DNA from: Silurus meridionalis
Taxonomy: Eukaryota; Chordata; Actinopteri; Siluriformes; Siluridae
Assembly (NCBI RefSeq): GCF_014805685.1
Contig: NW_025804663.1
Span: 346,001 to 410,000 of the forward strand
Direction: 5' to 3'
DNA length: 64,000 nucleotides
Below the pieces are notes generated by a model. The model searched no databases. It saw nothing but the letters and a program-made list of their open reading frames with translations, and had not been told where the DNA came from. The translations under genes and the position numbers were made by a program. Every line of letters starts with the position of its first letter. Positions within the stretch are counted from its first letter, which is position 1. Shown here one piece after another: positions 45,288 to 58,480 of this stretch.

Positions 45288-45998
45288 GAAGTCTGGTGTG
45301 TCAGAGAAGTATGTGAGGGTGGTGCAGGACATGTATGAGGACAGTGTGACAGCAGTGAAGTGTGCAGTAGGAACGACAGACTGTTTCAGGGTGGAGATTG
45401 GACTGCAGCAAGGATCGGCTCTGGGCCCTTTCCTGTTTGCAGTGGTGATGGACAGGTTGAAGGACGAGGTCAGACAGGAGTCTCTGTGGACTATGATGTT
45501 TGTGGATGATATTGTGATTAGTGGTGAGAGTAGGGAGCAGGTGGAGAAGATCCTGGAGAGGTGGAGGTACACACTGTAGAGAAGGGGAATGAAAGTCAGT
45601 AGGAATAAGACAGAGTACATGTGTGTGAATGAGAGGGAGGGCAGTGGAGGGGTGCGGTTGCAGGGAGAAGAGGTGGAGAAGGTGGAGGAGTTCAGGTACC
45701 TGGGGGTCAACAGTGCAAAGTAATGGAGAGTGTGTTAGAGAAGTGAAGAAAAGAGTGCAGGCAGGGTGGAGTGGGTGGAGAAGAGTGATAGCAGGAGTGA
45801 TTTGTGATAGAAGAGTATCTGTGAGAGTGAAAGGGAAAGTTTATAGGACTGTGGTGAGACCTGAGATGTTGTATGGATTAGAGACAGTGGCATTGAGTAA
45901 AAGACAGGAGGTGGAGCTGGAGGTAGCAGAGCTTGGTGTGAACGAGGCAGATGTAGAGGTCAGGTGGAGTATGGAGATAGAAGAAGAAGAATTATAAT

Positions 45999-46603
45999 TA
46001 AAGTGAAAACAAAATAAACATTTCATTCATAAATAAAGAGCCTGATTAATAACGTGTTATTATATGATTTATTTAATACAACAATAACAACAAAACTAGA
46101 CTTGTGATGTTCTATGTTATAAAATTGGATGTTAAACACCATGTGCTTTTATATATAGGGTTGAATTTTTTTATGCTCTTCATCTTATTTTGCTGCTACA
46201 TGCTCCCAGCCATCCAGAAAGAAACCAAATTAACAGTAATCCAGATTACATTCGCACTCGAGCCTCTCACACCCCCAGCTCACCATGTGACATTAAAACT
46301 ACTTATTCTCTTTTCTTTAGCTTGTTTGTTGCTTGCTTCCCTTTTTACACTGAACCTCATTTCCCCTGTGAATGGTATCACTACATTATACTTGTTTAAT
46401 GACAAAAGACAAGTATCGTGGTATAATGATCATACACGCACATTAAAATAGACCACTCGGAAATTACAACATAAACAGAATCAAACCAGATTGACAGTAT
46501 TACAAAACTCATGGAAGGAGAATCTCCTAGAAAATCTCTTAGTGCTGCTGATCAGCATATTTCTCCTTCCTCATAGAAAATAACAAGCGGAATCCTATAT
46601 GAA
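45999..46603. other. Non-coding spacer before the minisatellite
   Basis: An open frame at 46104-46451 is hydrophobic but has no family match that I recognise, and the region is AT-rich. Treated as chance. Confidence 0.5.
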
Positions 46604-49600
46604 CATATGTTAGAATGGGTGTGGTTATATGTAAGAATGGGTGTGGTTATATGTTAGAATGGGTGTGGTTATATGTGAGAATGGGTGTGGTTATATGTTA
46701 GTATGGGTGTGGTTATATGTGAGAATGGGTGTGGTTATATGTTAGTATGGGTGTGGTTATATGTTAGTATGGGTGGTTATATATAAGTATGGGTGGTTAT
46801 ATGTTAGTATGGTGTGGTTATATGTAAGAATGGGTGTGGTTATATGTTAGTATGGTGTGGTTATATGTAAGAATGGGTGTGGTTATAAGTAAGAACGGTG
46901 TGGTTATATGTTAGTATGGGTGTGGTTATATGTAAGAATGGGTGTGGTTATATGTAAGAATGGGTGTGGTTATATGTAAGTATGTGTGTGGTTATATGTT
47001 AGTATGGTGTGGTTATATGTGAGAATGGGTGTGGTTATATGTAAGAATGGGTGTGGTTATTTGTTAGTATGGGTGTGGTTATATGTAAGAATGGGTGTAG
47101 TTATATGTAAGAATGGGTGTGGTTATATATATAAGAATGGGTGTGGTTATATGTGAGAATGGGTGTGGTTATATGTTAGTATGGGTGTGGTTATATGTAA
47201 GAATGGGTGTGGTTATATGTAAGTATAAGTGTGGTTATTTGTTAGTATGGGTGTGGTTATATATATAAGAATGGTGTGGTTATTTGTAAGTATGGTTGTG
47301 GTTATTTGTTACTATGGGTGTTGTTATATATAAGAATGGGTGTGGTTATATATGTAAGAATGGGTGTGGTTATATATAAGAATAGGTGTGGTTATATGTA
47401 AGTATGGTGTGGTTATATGTTAGTATGGGTGTGGTTATATGTAAGAATGGGTGTGGTTATTTGTTAGTATGGGTGTGGTTATATGTAAGAATAGGTGTGG
47501 TTATATATAAGAATAGGTATGTTATATGTTAGTATGGGTGTGGTTATATATAAGAATGGGTGGTTATATGTAAGAATAGGTATGTTATATGTTAGTATGG
47601 TGTGGTTATATGTAAGAATGGGTGTGGTTATATGTAAGTATGTGTGTGGTTATATATAAGAATGGGTTATATGTAAGTATAGGTGTGGTTATATGTTAGT
47701 ATGGGTGTGGTTATATGTAAGAATGGGTGTGGTTATATGTAAGTATGTGTGGTTATATGTAAGAATAGGTATGGTTATATATTAGTATGGGTGTGGTTAT
47801 ATATGTAAGTATGGGTGTGGTTATATGTTAGTATGGGTGTGGTTAAATGTAAGAATGGGTGTGGTTATATGTAAGAATAGGTATGGTTATATGTTAGTAT
47901 GGGTGTGGTTATATGTAAGAATGGGTGTGGTTATATGTTAGTATGGGTGTGGTTAAATGTAAGAATGGGTGTGGTTATATATGTAAGTATGTGTGGTTAT
48001 ATAAGAATAGGTATGGTTATATGTTAGTATGGGTGTGTGGTTATATGTAAGAATAGCTGTGGTTATATGTAAGAATAGTGTGGTTATATGTAAGAATGGG
48101 TGTGGTTATATGTAAGAATGGGTGTGGTTATATATAAGAATGGGTTATATGTAAGAATGGGTGTGGTTATATATATAAGAATAGGTGTGGTTATATGTTA
48201 GTATGGGTGTGGTTATATATAAGTATGGGTGTGTGGTTATATGTAAGTATGTGTGTGGTTATATATAAACTGGGGTATATGTAAGAATAGGTATGTTATA
48301 TGTTAGTATGGGTGTGATTATATGTAAGTATGGGTGTGGTTATATATAAGAATGGGTTATATGTAAGAATAGGTGTGGTTATATGTTAGTATGGGTGTGG
48401 TTCTATGTAAGAATGGGTGTGGTTATATGTAAGTATGTGTGTGGTTATATATAAGAATAGGTATGGGTATAAGTTAGTATGGGTGTGGTTATATGTTAAT
48501 ATGGGTGTGGTTATATGTAAGAATGGGTGTGGTTATATGTCAGTATGTGTGTGGTTATATGTAAGAATAGTTATATGTTAGTATGGGTGTGGTTATATGT
48601 AAGAATGGGTGTGGTTATATGTAAGAATGGGTGTGGTTATATATAAGAATGGGTTATATGTTAGTATGGTGTGGTTATATGTTAGTATGGGTGTGGTTAT
48701 ATGTGAGAATGGGTGTGGTTATATGTTAGTATGGGTGTGGTTATATGTTAGTATGGGTGTGGTTATATGTAAGAATAGGTGTGGTTATATATTAGTATGG
48801 TGTGGTTATATGTAAGAATGGGTGTGGTTATATGTTAGTATGGTGTGGTTATATGTAAGAATGGGTGTGGTTATATGTAAGAATAGGTATGGTTATATGT
48901 TAGTATGGGTGTGGTTATATGTAAGAATGGGTGGTTATATGTAAGAATAGTGTGGTTATATGTTAGTATGGGTGGTTATATGTTAGTATGGGTGTGGTTA
49001 TATGTAAGAATGGTGTGGTTATATGTAAGAATGGGTGTGGTTATTTGTTAGTATGGGTGTGGTTATATGTAAGAATGGGTGTGGTTATATGTAAGAATGG
49101 GTGTGGTTATATGTAAGAATGGGTGTGGTTATATGTGAGAATGGGTGGTTATATATAGTATGGGTGTGGTTATATGTAAGAATGGGTGTGGTTATATATA
49201 AACTGGGGTATATGTAAGTATGTGTGGTTATATATAAGTATGGGTGTGGTTATATGTAAGAATGGTGTGGTTATTTGTAAGTATGGTTGTGGTTATTTGT
49301 TAGTATGGGTGTGTTATATATAAGAATGGGTGTGGTTATATGTAAGAATAGTGTGGTTATATATAAGAATAGGTGTGGTTATATGTAAGTATAGGTGTGG
49401 TTATATATATAAGTATGTGTGGTTATATGTAAGAATGGGTGTGGTTATTTGTTAGTATGGGTGTGTGGTTATATGTAAGAATAGGTGTGGTTATATATAT
49501 AAGAATAGGTGTGGTTATATATATAAGAATAGGTATGGTTATATGTTAGTATGGGTGGTTATATGTAAGAATGGGTGTGGTTATATGTAAGAATAGGTAT

Positions 49601-52600
49601 GTTATATGTTAGTATGGGTGTGGTTATATGTAAGAATGGGTGTGGTTATATGTAAGTATAGGTGTGGTTATATATAAGAATGGGTTATATATAAGTATAG
49701 GTGTGGTTATATGTTAGTATGGGTGTGGTTATATGTAAGAATGGGTGTGGTTATATATAAGTATGTGTGTGGTTATATAAGAATAGGTATGGTTATATAT
49801 ATTAGTATGGGTGTAGTTATATGTAAGAATGGGTGTGGTTATATGTTAGTATGGGTGTGGTTATATGTAAGAATAGTGTGGTTATATGTAAGAATAGGTA
49901 TGGTTATATGTTAGTATGGGTGTGTGGTTATATATTAGTATGGGTGTGGTTAAATGTAAGAATGGGTGTGGTTATATGTAAGTATGTGTGTGGTTATATA
50001 TAAGAATAGGTATGGTTATATGTTAGTATGGGTTATATGTAAGAATAGCTGTGGTTATATGTTAGTATGGGTGGTTATATATAAGAATGGGTGTGGTTAT
50101 ATGTAAGAATGGGTTATATATAAGAATGGGTTATATGTAAGAATAGGTTATATGTAAGAATAGTGTGGTTATATATAAGAATGGGTTATATGTAAGAATA
50201 GGTGTGGTTATATGTTAGTATGGGTGTGGTTCTATGTAAGAATGGGTGTGGTTATATGTAAGTATGTGTGTGGTTATATATAAGAATAGGTATGGGTATA
50301 AGTTAGTATGGGTGTGGTTATATGTTAATATGGGTGTGGTTATATGTAAGAATGGTGTGGTTATATGTCAGTATGTGTGTGGTTATATGTAAGAATAGTT
50401 ATATGTTAGTATGGGTGTGGTTATATGTAAGAATGGGTGTGGTTATATGTAAGAATGGGTGTGGTTATATATAAGAATGGGTTATATGTTAGTATGGGTG
50501 TGGTTATATGTAAGAATGGTGTGGTTATATAAGTATGTGTGTGGTTATATGTAAGAATAGGTTATATATAAGAATGGGTTATATATAAGTATGTGTGGTT
50601 ATATATTAGTATAGGTGTGGTTATATGTAAAATGGGTGTGGTTATATATAAGTATGTGTGGTTATATATAAGAATGGGTTATATGTAAGTATAGGTATGG
50701 TTATATGTTAGTATGGGTGTGGTTATATGTAAGAATGGGTGTGGTTATAAGTAAGAACGGTGTGGTTATATGTTAGTATGGGTGTGGTTATATGTTAGTA
50801 TGGGTGTGGTTATATGTGAGAATGGGTGTGGTTATATGTAAGAATGGGTGTGGTTATTTGTTAGTATGGGTGTGGTTATATGTTAGTATGGGTGTAGTTA
50901 TATGTAAGAATGGGTGTGGTTATATGTAAGAATGGGTGTGGTTATATGTAAGAATGTGGTTATATGTTAGTATGGGTGTGGTTATATGTAAGAATGGTGT
51001 GGTTATATGTAAGTATGGGTGTGGTTATTTGTTAGTATGGGTGTGGTTATATGTAAGAATGGGTGTGGTTATATGTTAGTATGGTTGTGGTTATTTGTTA
51101 GTATGGGTGTGGTTATATATAAGAATGGGTGGTTATATAAGAATGGGTGTGGTTATATGTAAGAATAGGTGTGGTTATATGTAAGTATGGGTGTGGTTAT
51201 ATATTAGTATGGGTGTGGTTATATGTAAGAATGGGTGTGGTTATTTGTTAGTATGGGTGTGGTTATATGTAAGAATAGGTGTGGTTATATATGTAAGAAT
51301 AGGTATGTTATATGTTAGTATGGGTGTGGTTATATGTAAGAATGGGTGTGGTTATATGTAAGAATAGGTATGTTATATGTTAGTATGGTGTGGTTATATA
51401 TAAGAATGGGTGTGGTTATATGTAAGTATGTGTGTGGTTATATATAAGAATGGGTTATATGTAAGTATAGGTGTGGTTATATGTTAGTATGGGTGTGTTA
51501 TATGTAAGAATGGGTGTGGTTATATGTAAGTATGTGTGTGGTTATATAAGAATAGGTATGGTTATATATTAGTATGGGTGTAGTTATATGTAAGAATGGG
51601 TGTGGTTATATGTTAGTATGGGTGTGGTTAAATGTAAGAATGGGTGTGGTTATATGTAAGAATAGGTATGGTTATATGTTAGTATGGGTGTGGTTATATA
51701 TAAGAATGGGTGTGGTTATATATTAGTATGGGTGTGGTTAAATGTAAGAATGGGTGTGGTTATATGTAAGTATGTGTGTGGTTATATATAAGAATAGGTA
51801 TGGTTATATGTTAGTATGGGTGTGGTATATGTAAGAATAGCTGTGGTTATATGTTAGTATGGGTGTGGTTATATGTAAGAATGGGTGTGGTTATATGTAA
51901 GTATGGGTGTGGTTATATATAAGAATGGGTTATATGTAAGAATGGGTGTGGTTATATGTAAGAATAGGTGTGGTTATATGTTAGTATGGGTGTGGTTATA
52001 TATAAGAATGGGTGTGGTTATATGTAAGTATGTGTGTGGTTATATATAAACTGGGGTATATGTAAGTATAGGTATGGTTATATGTTAGTATGGGTGTGAT
52101 TATATGTAAGTATGGGTGTGGTTATATATAAGAATGGGTTATATGTAAGAATAGGTGTGGTTATATGTTAGTATGGGTGTGGTTATATGTAAGAATGGGT
52201 GTGGTTATATGTAAGTATGTGTGGTTATATATAAGAATAGGTATGGTTATATGTAAGTATAGGTATGGTTATATGTTAATATGGGTGTGGTTATATAAGA
52301 ATGGTGTGGTTATATGTCAGTATGTGTGTGGTTATATGTAAGAATAGTTATATGTTAGTATGGTGTGGTTATATGTAAGAATGGGTGTGGTTATATGTAA
52401 GAATGGGTGTGGTTATATATAAGAATGGGTTATATGTTAGTATGGGTGTGGTTACATGTAAGAATGGGTGTGGTTATATATAAGTATGTGTGTGGTTATA
52501 TGTAAGAATAGGTGTGGTTATATATGTAAGAATGGTGTGGTTATATGTTAGTATAGGTGTGGTTATATGTAAAATGGGTGTGGTTATATATAAGTATGTG

Positions 52601-52954
52601 TGGTTATATATAAGAATGGGTTATATGTAAGTATAGGTGTGGTTATATGTTAGTATGGGTGTGGTTATATGTAAGAATAGGTATGGTTATATGTTAGTAT
52701 GGGTGTGGTTATATGTAAGAATGGGTGTGGTTATATATAAGAATGGGTTATATGTAAGTATAGGTATGGTTATATGTTAGTATGGGTGTGGTTATTTGTT
52801 AGTATGGGTGTGGTTATATGTAAGAATAGGTGTGGTTATATGTTAGTATGGGTGTGGTTATATATAAGAATGGGTTATATGTAAGAATGGGTGTGGTTAT
52901 ATGTAAGAATGGGTGTGGTTATATATAAGAATGGGTTATATGTAAGTATAGGTA
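46604..52954. repeat. Large 22-bp minisatellite array, left block
   Basis: About 6.35 kb of units close to GGGTGTGGTTATATGTAAGA AT, with variants GTTAGTAT, ATATAAGAAT, ATAGGTATGG and shortened GGGTTATATGTAAG. All units have the same orientation. Rare variant words recur at a long period: ATGTCAGTATGTG at 48541, 50369 and 52318; AATAGCTGTGG near 48052, 50044 and 51836; GGTTCTATG near 48401 and 50230; TAAGAACGG near 46891 and 50753. This shows a higher-order unit of about 1.8-2.0 kb repeated a little over three times. Confidence 0.97.
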
Positions 52955-53449
52955 TTCAATTCAATTTAATTCATGTTTATTTGTATAGCGCTTTTAACAA
53001 TGAACATTGTCTCAAAGCAGCTTTACACAGATAATGTGGTGATTAAATGTAAATATGTTCTTTGTAAGTATGTTTGTCCCTGATGAGCAACTGTGGCAAG
53101 GAAAAACTCCCCGAGATGGCAAAGGAAGAAACCTTGAGAGGAACCAGACTCAAGAGGGAACCCATCCTCATCTGGGTTGCACCAAATGTCCATTTGAAGC
53201 ATATATGCAAAGTTGCGGGTACAGTGATGATGATCAGAAGCAAACTGCACTCCCGAGTCAGTGCAGCAGACCGCTGACACCAACTACAGTCCAATCCGTC
53301 CTCAAAGCACCCGTTCTACTCCGGAATTACATGGAACCACCCAAGGTGTTGATGAGAGACCGTCCCAAGCTGCACAGAAGTGTGAAGATCCACGGAGGGA
53401 GAGGGGCAGGAACAGTGGTCACTGGAGCCTCAGGAGCATGTTTAACTCG

Positions 53450-53492
<43 letters not shown>

Positions 53493-55470
53493 GACGGAAG
53501 AGAAGGATATGGATTATTAAGTGTAACTATTGGTGTATGAAAGTTAATGTCACTGTGCAGTTTGGACTCGCAAGACTCGCTATGGCAGCATAACTAAAAG
53601 AGAGAACCAGAAGGTAACACAGACATGAGGGATCTCTGGGATAAGAGACGACCCACCACACCACCGTTCAACAAACCTGAGTGAACGTGTGAATGTGAGG
53701 GGACGACAGCATACAAATATACCAGTTCACCAAACACTCTATATCCATGTTCCTCCAGATCTGTGCCTTTACCTAAGAAAATCTACTGATAAAAGGCTTG
53801 ACTAAATAAATAAGTTTTCAACCTCGACTTGAACACTGAGACTGTGTCTGAGTCCCGAACACTGATTGGAAGGCTGTTCCATAACTGTGGGGCTTTATAA
53901 GAGAAAGATCTGCCCCCTGCTGTAGTCTTCATTATTTGAGGAACCAACAGATAGCCAGCACCTTTTGATCTAAGTAGGCGTGGAGGATCATACTGGTACA
54001 GAAGTTCACTCAGATACTGCGGTGCGAGACCGTTAAGTGCTTTATACGTCAGTAGTAATATTTTATAATCAATGCGAGATTTGATTGGGAGCCAGTGTAG
54101 ACTGATTAAAACAGGGGTGATGTGGTCATATTTCCTAGATCTAGTGAGGACCCTTGCTGCTGCATTCTGGACTAACTGAAGCTTATTTATGCACTTACCG
54201 CACACCCAGACAGTAAAGCGTTACAGTAGTCTAATCTAGAAGTAACAAAAGCATGAACTAGTTTTTCTGCATCCTGTAACGACATCATATTTCTAATCTT
54301 AGCAATATTTCTAAGGTGAAAGAAGGCGATTCTGGTGATATTATTCACGTGAGACTCAAAGGAAAGACTCGGGTCAATAATCACACCAAGGTCTTTGACA
54401 GCCGTACATGCTGAAACAGAAACACCATCCAGAGATGCTACATAATCGGAAAGTTTATTTCTAGCTGCATGTGGTCCTAGTAAAAGTACTTCCGTCTTAT
54501 CTGAGTTGAGCAGAAGAAAGTTATTAAGCATCCACTGTCTAATGTCCTTTACACACTTCTCAACATTGTTGAGCTGATCTAGCTCATCTGGCTTTGCTGA
54601 AATATACAGCTGTGTGTCATCAGCATAGCAATGGAAGCGAATCCCATGTTTATGAATGATTTCACCAAGAGGCAGCATATATAAAGAGAAAAGCAGTGGG
54701 CCCAAGACAGATCCTTGAGGAACACCAAACTTTACCTCATAGAGTGTGGAGAACTCACCATTTACATCCACAAACTGATAGCGATCAGTCAAATAAGACC
54801 TGAGCCAAGAGAGAGCTGTTCCTTTATTCCTACAACGTTCTCAAGTCTAGCAAGCAGTATAGTGTGATCAATGGTGTCAAAAGCTGCACTAAGGTCGAGC
54901 AAAACAAGTAAGGAGACAAAACCCTGATCAGAGGCCAATAACAGGTCATTTACCACCTTAACTAGCGCCGTCTCTGTGCTATGATGAGGCCGAAATCCTG
55001 ACTGATACATTTCAAAATGTTATTCATAAGCAGATGTGAGCATAACTGCTGTGCTACAACCTTTTCTAAAATTTTGGATATAAAGGGGAGATTTGATATC
55101 GGTCTGTAGTTGGACAACTGACATGGGTCAAGGTCAGGTTTCTTAATAAGGGGGTGGATAACTGCCAGTTTGAAGGATTTAGGTACATAACCAGTGCTAA
55201 TGGAAGAGTTAATTATTTTTAAAACAGGTTTGATTACCTCTGGAGCTATCTGTTTAAAGAAACTTGTAGGCAAGGGATCGAGAATGCAGGTTGATGGTTT
55301 TGATGAGGAGATTAATGAAATTAAGTCATTCTCATGAATGGGAGTGAAGCTTTGTAGTTGATTGTCCGTTATAATGACACTGCTGTCTACAGGGTTACTT
55401 GTAAAATAATTTGGATTTATATTAACCGTCTGGATTTCTTGCCTGATGTTTTCAATTTTATTAATAAAAT
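52955..55470 (-). mobile_element. L2 LINE copy 2, inserted in the minisatellite
   Basis: Minus orientation: tail (TTCAATTCAATTTAATTC) at 52955, 3' UTR with GA microsatellite (53452-53489), C-terminal block (53783-54205), RT (54187-55010) and N-terminal RT part (54962-55273), ending about 55470, so 5'-truncated. Minisatellite of the same orientation continues on both sides, so the array was there first. Very similar to copy 1 but without its internal duplication. Confidence 0.93.
54187..55273 (-). pseudogene. L2 copy 2 reverse transcriptase, two frameshifts
   Basis: Same domains as copy 1: [100 protein letters not shown]. It shares the frameshift just before [10 protein letters not shown] with copy 1. 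A second break is private: an extra GA dinucleotide near 54810 (AAGAGAGAGCTG against AAGAGAGCTG) in the [10 protein letters not shown] block. C-terminal block at 53783-54205. Confidence 0.92.
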
Positions 55471-56250
55471 GTAATGGGTGTGGTTATATGTAAGAATGGG
55501 TGTGGTTATATATAAGAATGGGTTATATGTAAGTATAGGTGTGGTTATATGTAAGTATGGGTGTGGTTATATATAAGAATGGGTTATATGTAAGTATAGG
55601 TGTGGTTATATGTAAGAATGGGTGTGGTTATATGTAAGTATGGGTGTGGTTATATATAAGAATGGGTTATATATAAGAATGGGTGTGGTTATATGTAAGA
55701 ATGGGTTATATATAAGAATGGGTGTGGTTATATATAAGAATGGGTTATATGTAAGAATGGGTGTGGTTATATGTAAGTATGGGTGTGGTTATATATAAGA
55801 ATGGGTTATATGTAAGTATGGGTGTGGTTATATATAAGAATGGGTTATATGTAAGAATGGGTGTGGTTATATATAAGAATGGGTTATATAAGAATGGGTT
55901 ATATGTAAGTATGGGTGTGGTTATATATAAGAATGGGTTATATGTAAGAATGGGTGTGGATATGTATAAGAATGGGTGTGGTTATATATAAGAATGGGTT
56001 ATATGTAAGAATGGGTGTGGTTATATATAAGAATGGGTTATATGTAAGAATGGGTGTGGTTATATGTAAGTATGGGTGTGGTTATATATAAGAATGGGTT
56101 ATATGTAAGAATGGGTGTGGTTATATATAAGAATGGGTGTGGATATGTATAAGAATGGGTGTGGTTATATGTAAGAATGGGTGTGGTTATATATAAGAAT
56201 GGGTTATATGTAAGAATGGGTGTGGTTATATGTAAGTATGGGTGTGGTTA
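55471..56250. repeat. 22-bp minisatellite array, right block
   Basis: About 780 bp, same unit and orientation as the left block but more regular: full GGGTGTGGTTATATATAAGA AT units alternate with shortened GGGTTATATGTAAG units, giving a local period near 39-40 bp. Confidence 0.97.
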
Positions 56251-56577
56251 CAGCAGCAAACCCAGCAGCAAAACGAACTACACAGAAATAACATTATAAA
56301 CATATAAATACATTTTGTATAAAATGTGCCTTCAAAAAGCTCCAGCATGCCGAGCTGGTGTTTATCTGAGAGAGGGTTAATATAAAGACTGAAGCCTGCA
56401 CTATCACACACACATTTATATTCATATTTATTTATACATTAAAATGCAGCTCGATATGTTTTATAGACTTAATGCAAAAGAAAATAATATAAATAAATAT
56501 CTCAGCTTCAGTCTCTGTGAATTTCTATTGATTTTTCTCACATACAGTCGATACACTGCTCTATATCTGTCCATTTC

Positions 56578-56641
<64 letters not shown>

Positions 56642-56760
56642 ATTTATTACTGCTCGATGTGGCTAATAGCAGCAGAACAAAAACACACTTAGGAAGGAGA
56701 GCAGGTCAGAATCTCCTGCTGTGTGGCCTTTGAGCTGAAACAGACACCAGGGAGCTGCTG

Positions 56761-56834
<74 letters not shown>

Positions 56835-56960
56835 AGAGAGGTTCATTGAACACCAGACACTGTGAGTGTGTGTTTGTGTGTGTGTATTACAGGTCAGTGG
56901 CTCAGTAACCTTGACTTCATACCGGTGCCTTTCAGCTGGAGCATCTTAACCCCCCCCCCG

Positions 56961-57014
<54 letters not shown>

Positions 57015-58018
57015 CTACCCATAAATCATAGTTTTTCATTGTAAAGATAATGGAAAACCTGGTGAGTTCTGCATGTCAGAGTCAGAGAATCGTGATCTTC
57101 AGGGTTGAGGACAAACCACAGGTTTCTAAAAAAACACAATAATACTCAAACACGAAGTTCCAGGAAAATTAAAAATCTACAGCAAAATAGAAGAACATAA
57201 GGAAATACAGGAACTGTTGGAAATACTTAACTACAGAAAATACTACAAGAACTAGTAAAATTAGAGGAACTTCAATTCTGAGAGCTCAGTCATTGGAGGT
57301 CAGACGTTCAAGCACCATCAACTGCTCAGTTTTATTTATTATATAAATAAATGTAGGTCACTTTGTATAACCTTTTAAAGCCATTAATGTAAATGTAAAG
57401 TAACTTAGAGAACTACGAGCTCAGACACTTAGAGAGGTGGAAGGACTGGGGCATCTGGGAGAACAAATATTAGAAGCAGTAGAAGAAACTGTGGAACTAG
57501 GAGATACAATATATAACTACAGATACTATGCACCACAGAACATGGGAGGATAATAGTATTATGATTATTACAAGAACTTGGAAATCTACAAGAACTTAGG
57601 GTAAGGCTTGTGTAACTCTCCATGGTACTTGTATTGTGCTTGATCAAGTCCTATTAAATAATCTGCTGAAAAAATTCCTAACCTTTTACATTAATATTTT
57701 TGGCAGATCACAGACATGTTTAATCTATAATGGACTTTAATATAAGCCAGCATTGGAACCTTGTGCTCATGAACCTCAGAGGCATGAACTCTATAAATGT
57801 ATAGAACTATATAACTTGACTACAGCCCACACACTCAAGAGGAACATGACAGAAAACTTGTTTCACTACAGGAATTAACTCTGAAGGTTTACACACTGAT
57901 TTATGAAAAACCTCTCGAAGATCACGAGGTGACGCTGCGGCTTTATGCTTTGTGTGTGATGTTTATTGTTATTGTGATGTGTAATTGTAAAGTAAAACTG
58001 TCTCAGAACAGCAAGGTG

Positions 58019-58057
<39 letters not shown>

Positions 58058-58097
58058 ACAGACACACATATGTAACAGATTTAACACGTTCCTACAT

Positions 58098-58144
<47 letters not shown>

Positions 58145-58237
58145 CACCTATCAGTGTGTTTATAACACTGCATGAAAACAACATGAGTGTGAGACTCCTA
58201 CAGGTTTTATTTTTTTGTGTTTTTTTATTTTCATTCA

Positions 58238-58294
<57 letters not shown>

Positions 58295-58480
58295 GGGCTC
58301 ATTCACAAAAACATGAACGTTAAAATGTGTGTAATGGCTGATGTAGTGATTTCTATGGAGATTTTATTATAATGTAAATGGAAGGAGTCTTCAGTTTCAG
58401 CACCATGGACAGGGAAGAGGTAAAGCTATAGGAGTTAATAAAGAACAAACTGGTGCTTTTTAAAAATGAAAAATAAAAAA
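56251..58480. other. Non-coding, rich in CA/GT microsatellites
   Basis: Dinucleotide runs at 56581-56640, 56762-56830, 56962-57013, 58020-58069, 58099-58142 and 58239-58290. Between them the sequence is AT-rich and shows no exon. Confidence 0.7.

Larger units (their letters stand above)
43385..45998 (+). mobile_element. RTE-like LINE, split by a Rex1-like 3' end
   Basis: ORF start at about 43396 (ATGAAGGACATTCAG). Blocks in order: VLVGTLNVGTMTGKGREGAD, MLCVQETKWKGSKSRNIG, YHGVDGKRNGVGGILKEEYS, VKRVSDRVMNVKLEDEGMMI, GADFNGHVG-type block near 44030, VARQHRMVVCRMVLEVKKKR. An interruption lies at about 44954-45287. Then RT (SEKYVRVVQDMYEDSVTAVK, VEIGLQQGSALGPFLFAVVM, TMMFVDDIVISGESREQVEK) and YRTVVRPEMLYGLETVALSK. 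Motif C reads FVDD instead of FADD. The copy ends in GAAGAAGAAGAA near 45995 but lacks the last C-terminal block. Confidence 0.85.

Noticed and set aside
46104..46451. Hydrophobic 115-codon frame that looks like a membrane protein
   Set aside because: AT-rich non-coding DNA next to an RTE end. A T-rich strand gives hydrophobic residues by chance; no splice signals or family likeness.
48609..49914. Open frames within the 22-bp minisatellite (GYM, WLYV repeats)
   Set aside because: Pure product of repeat translation; indels in units change frame constantly.
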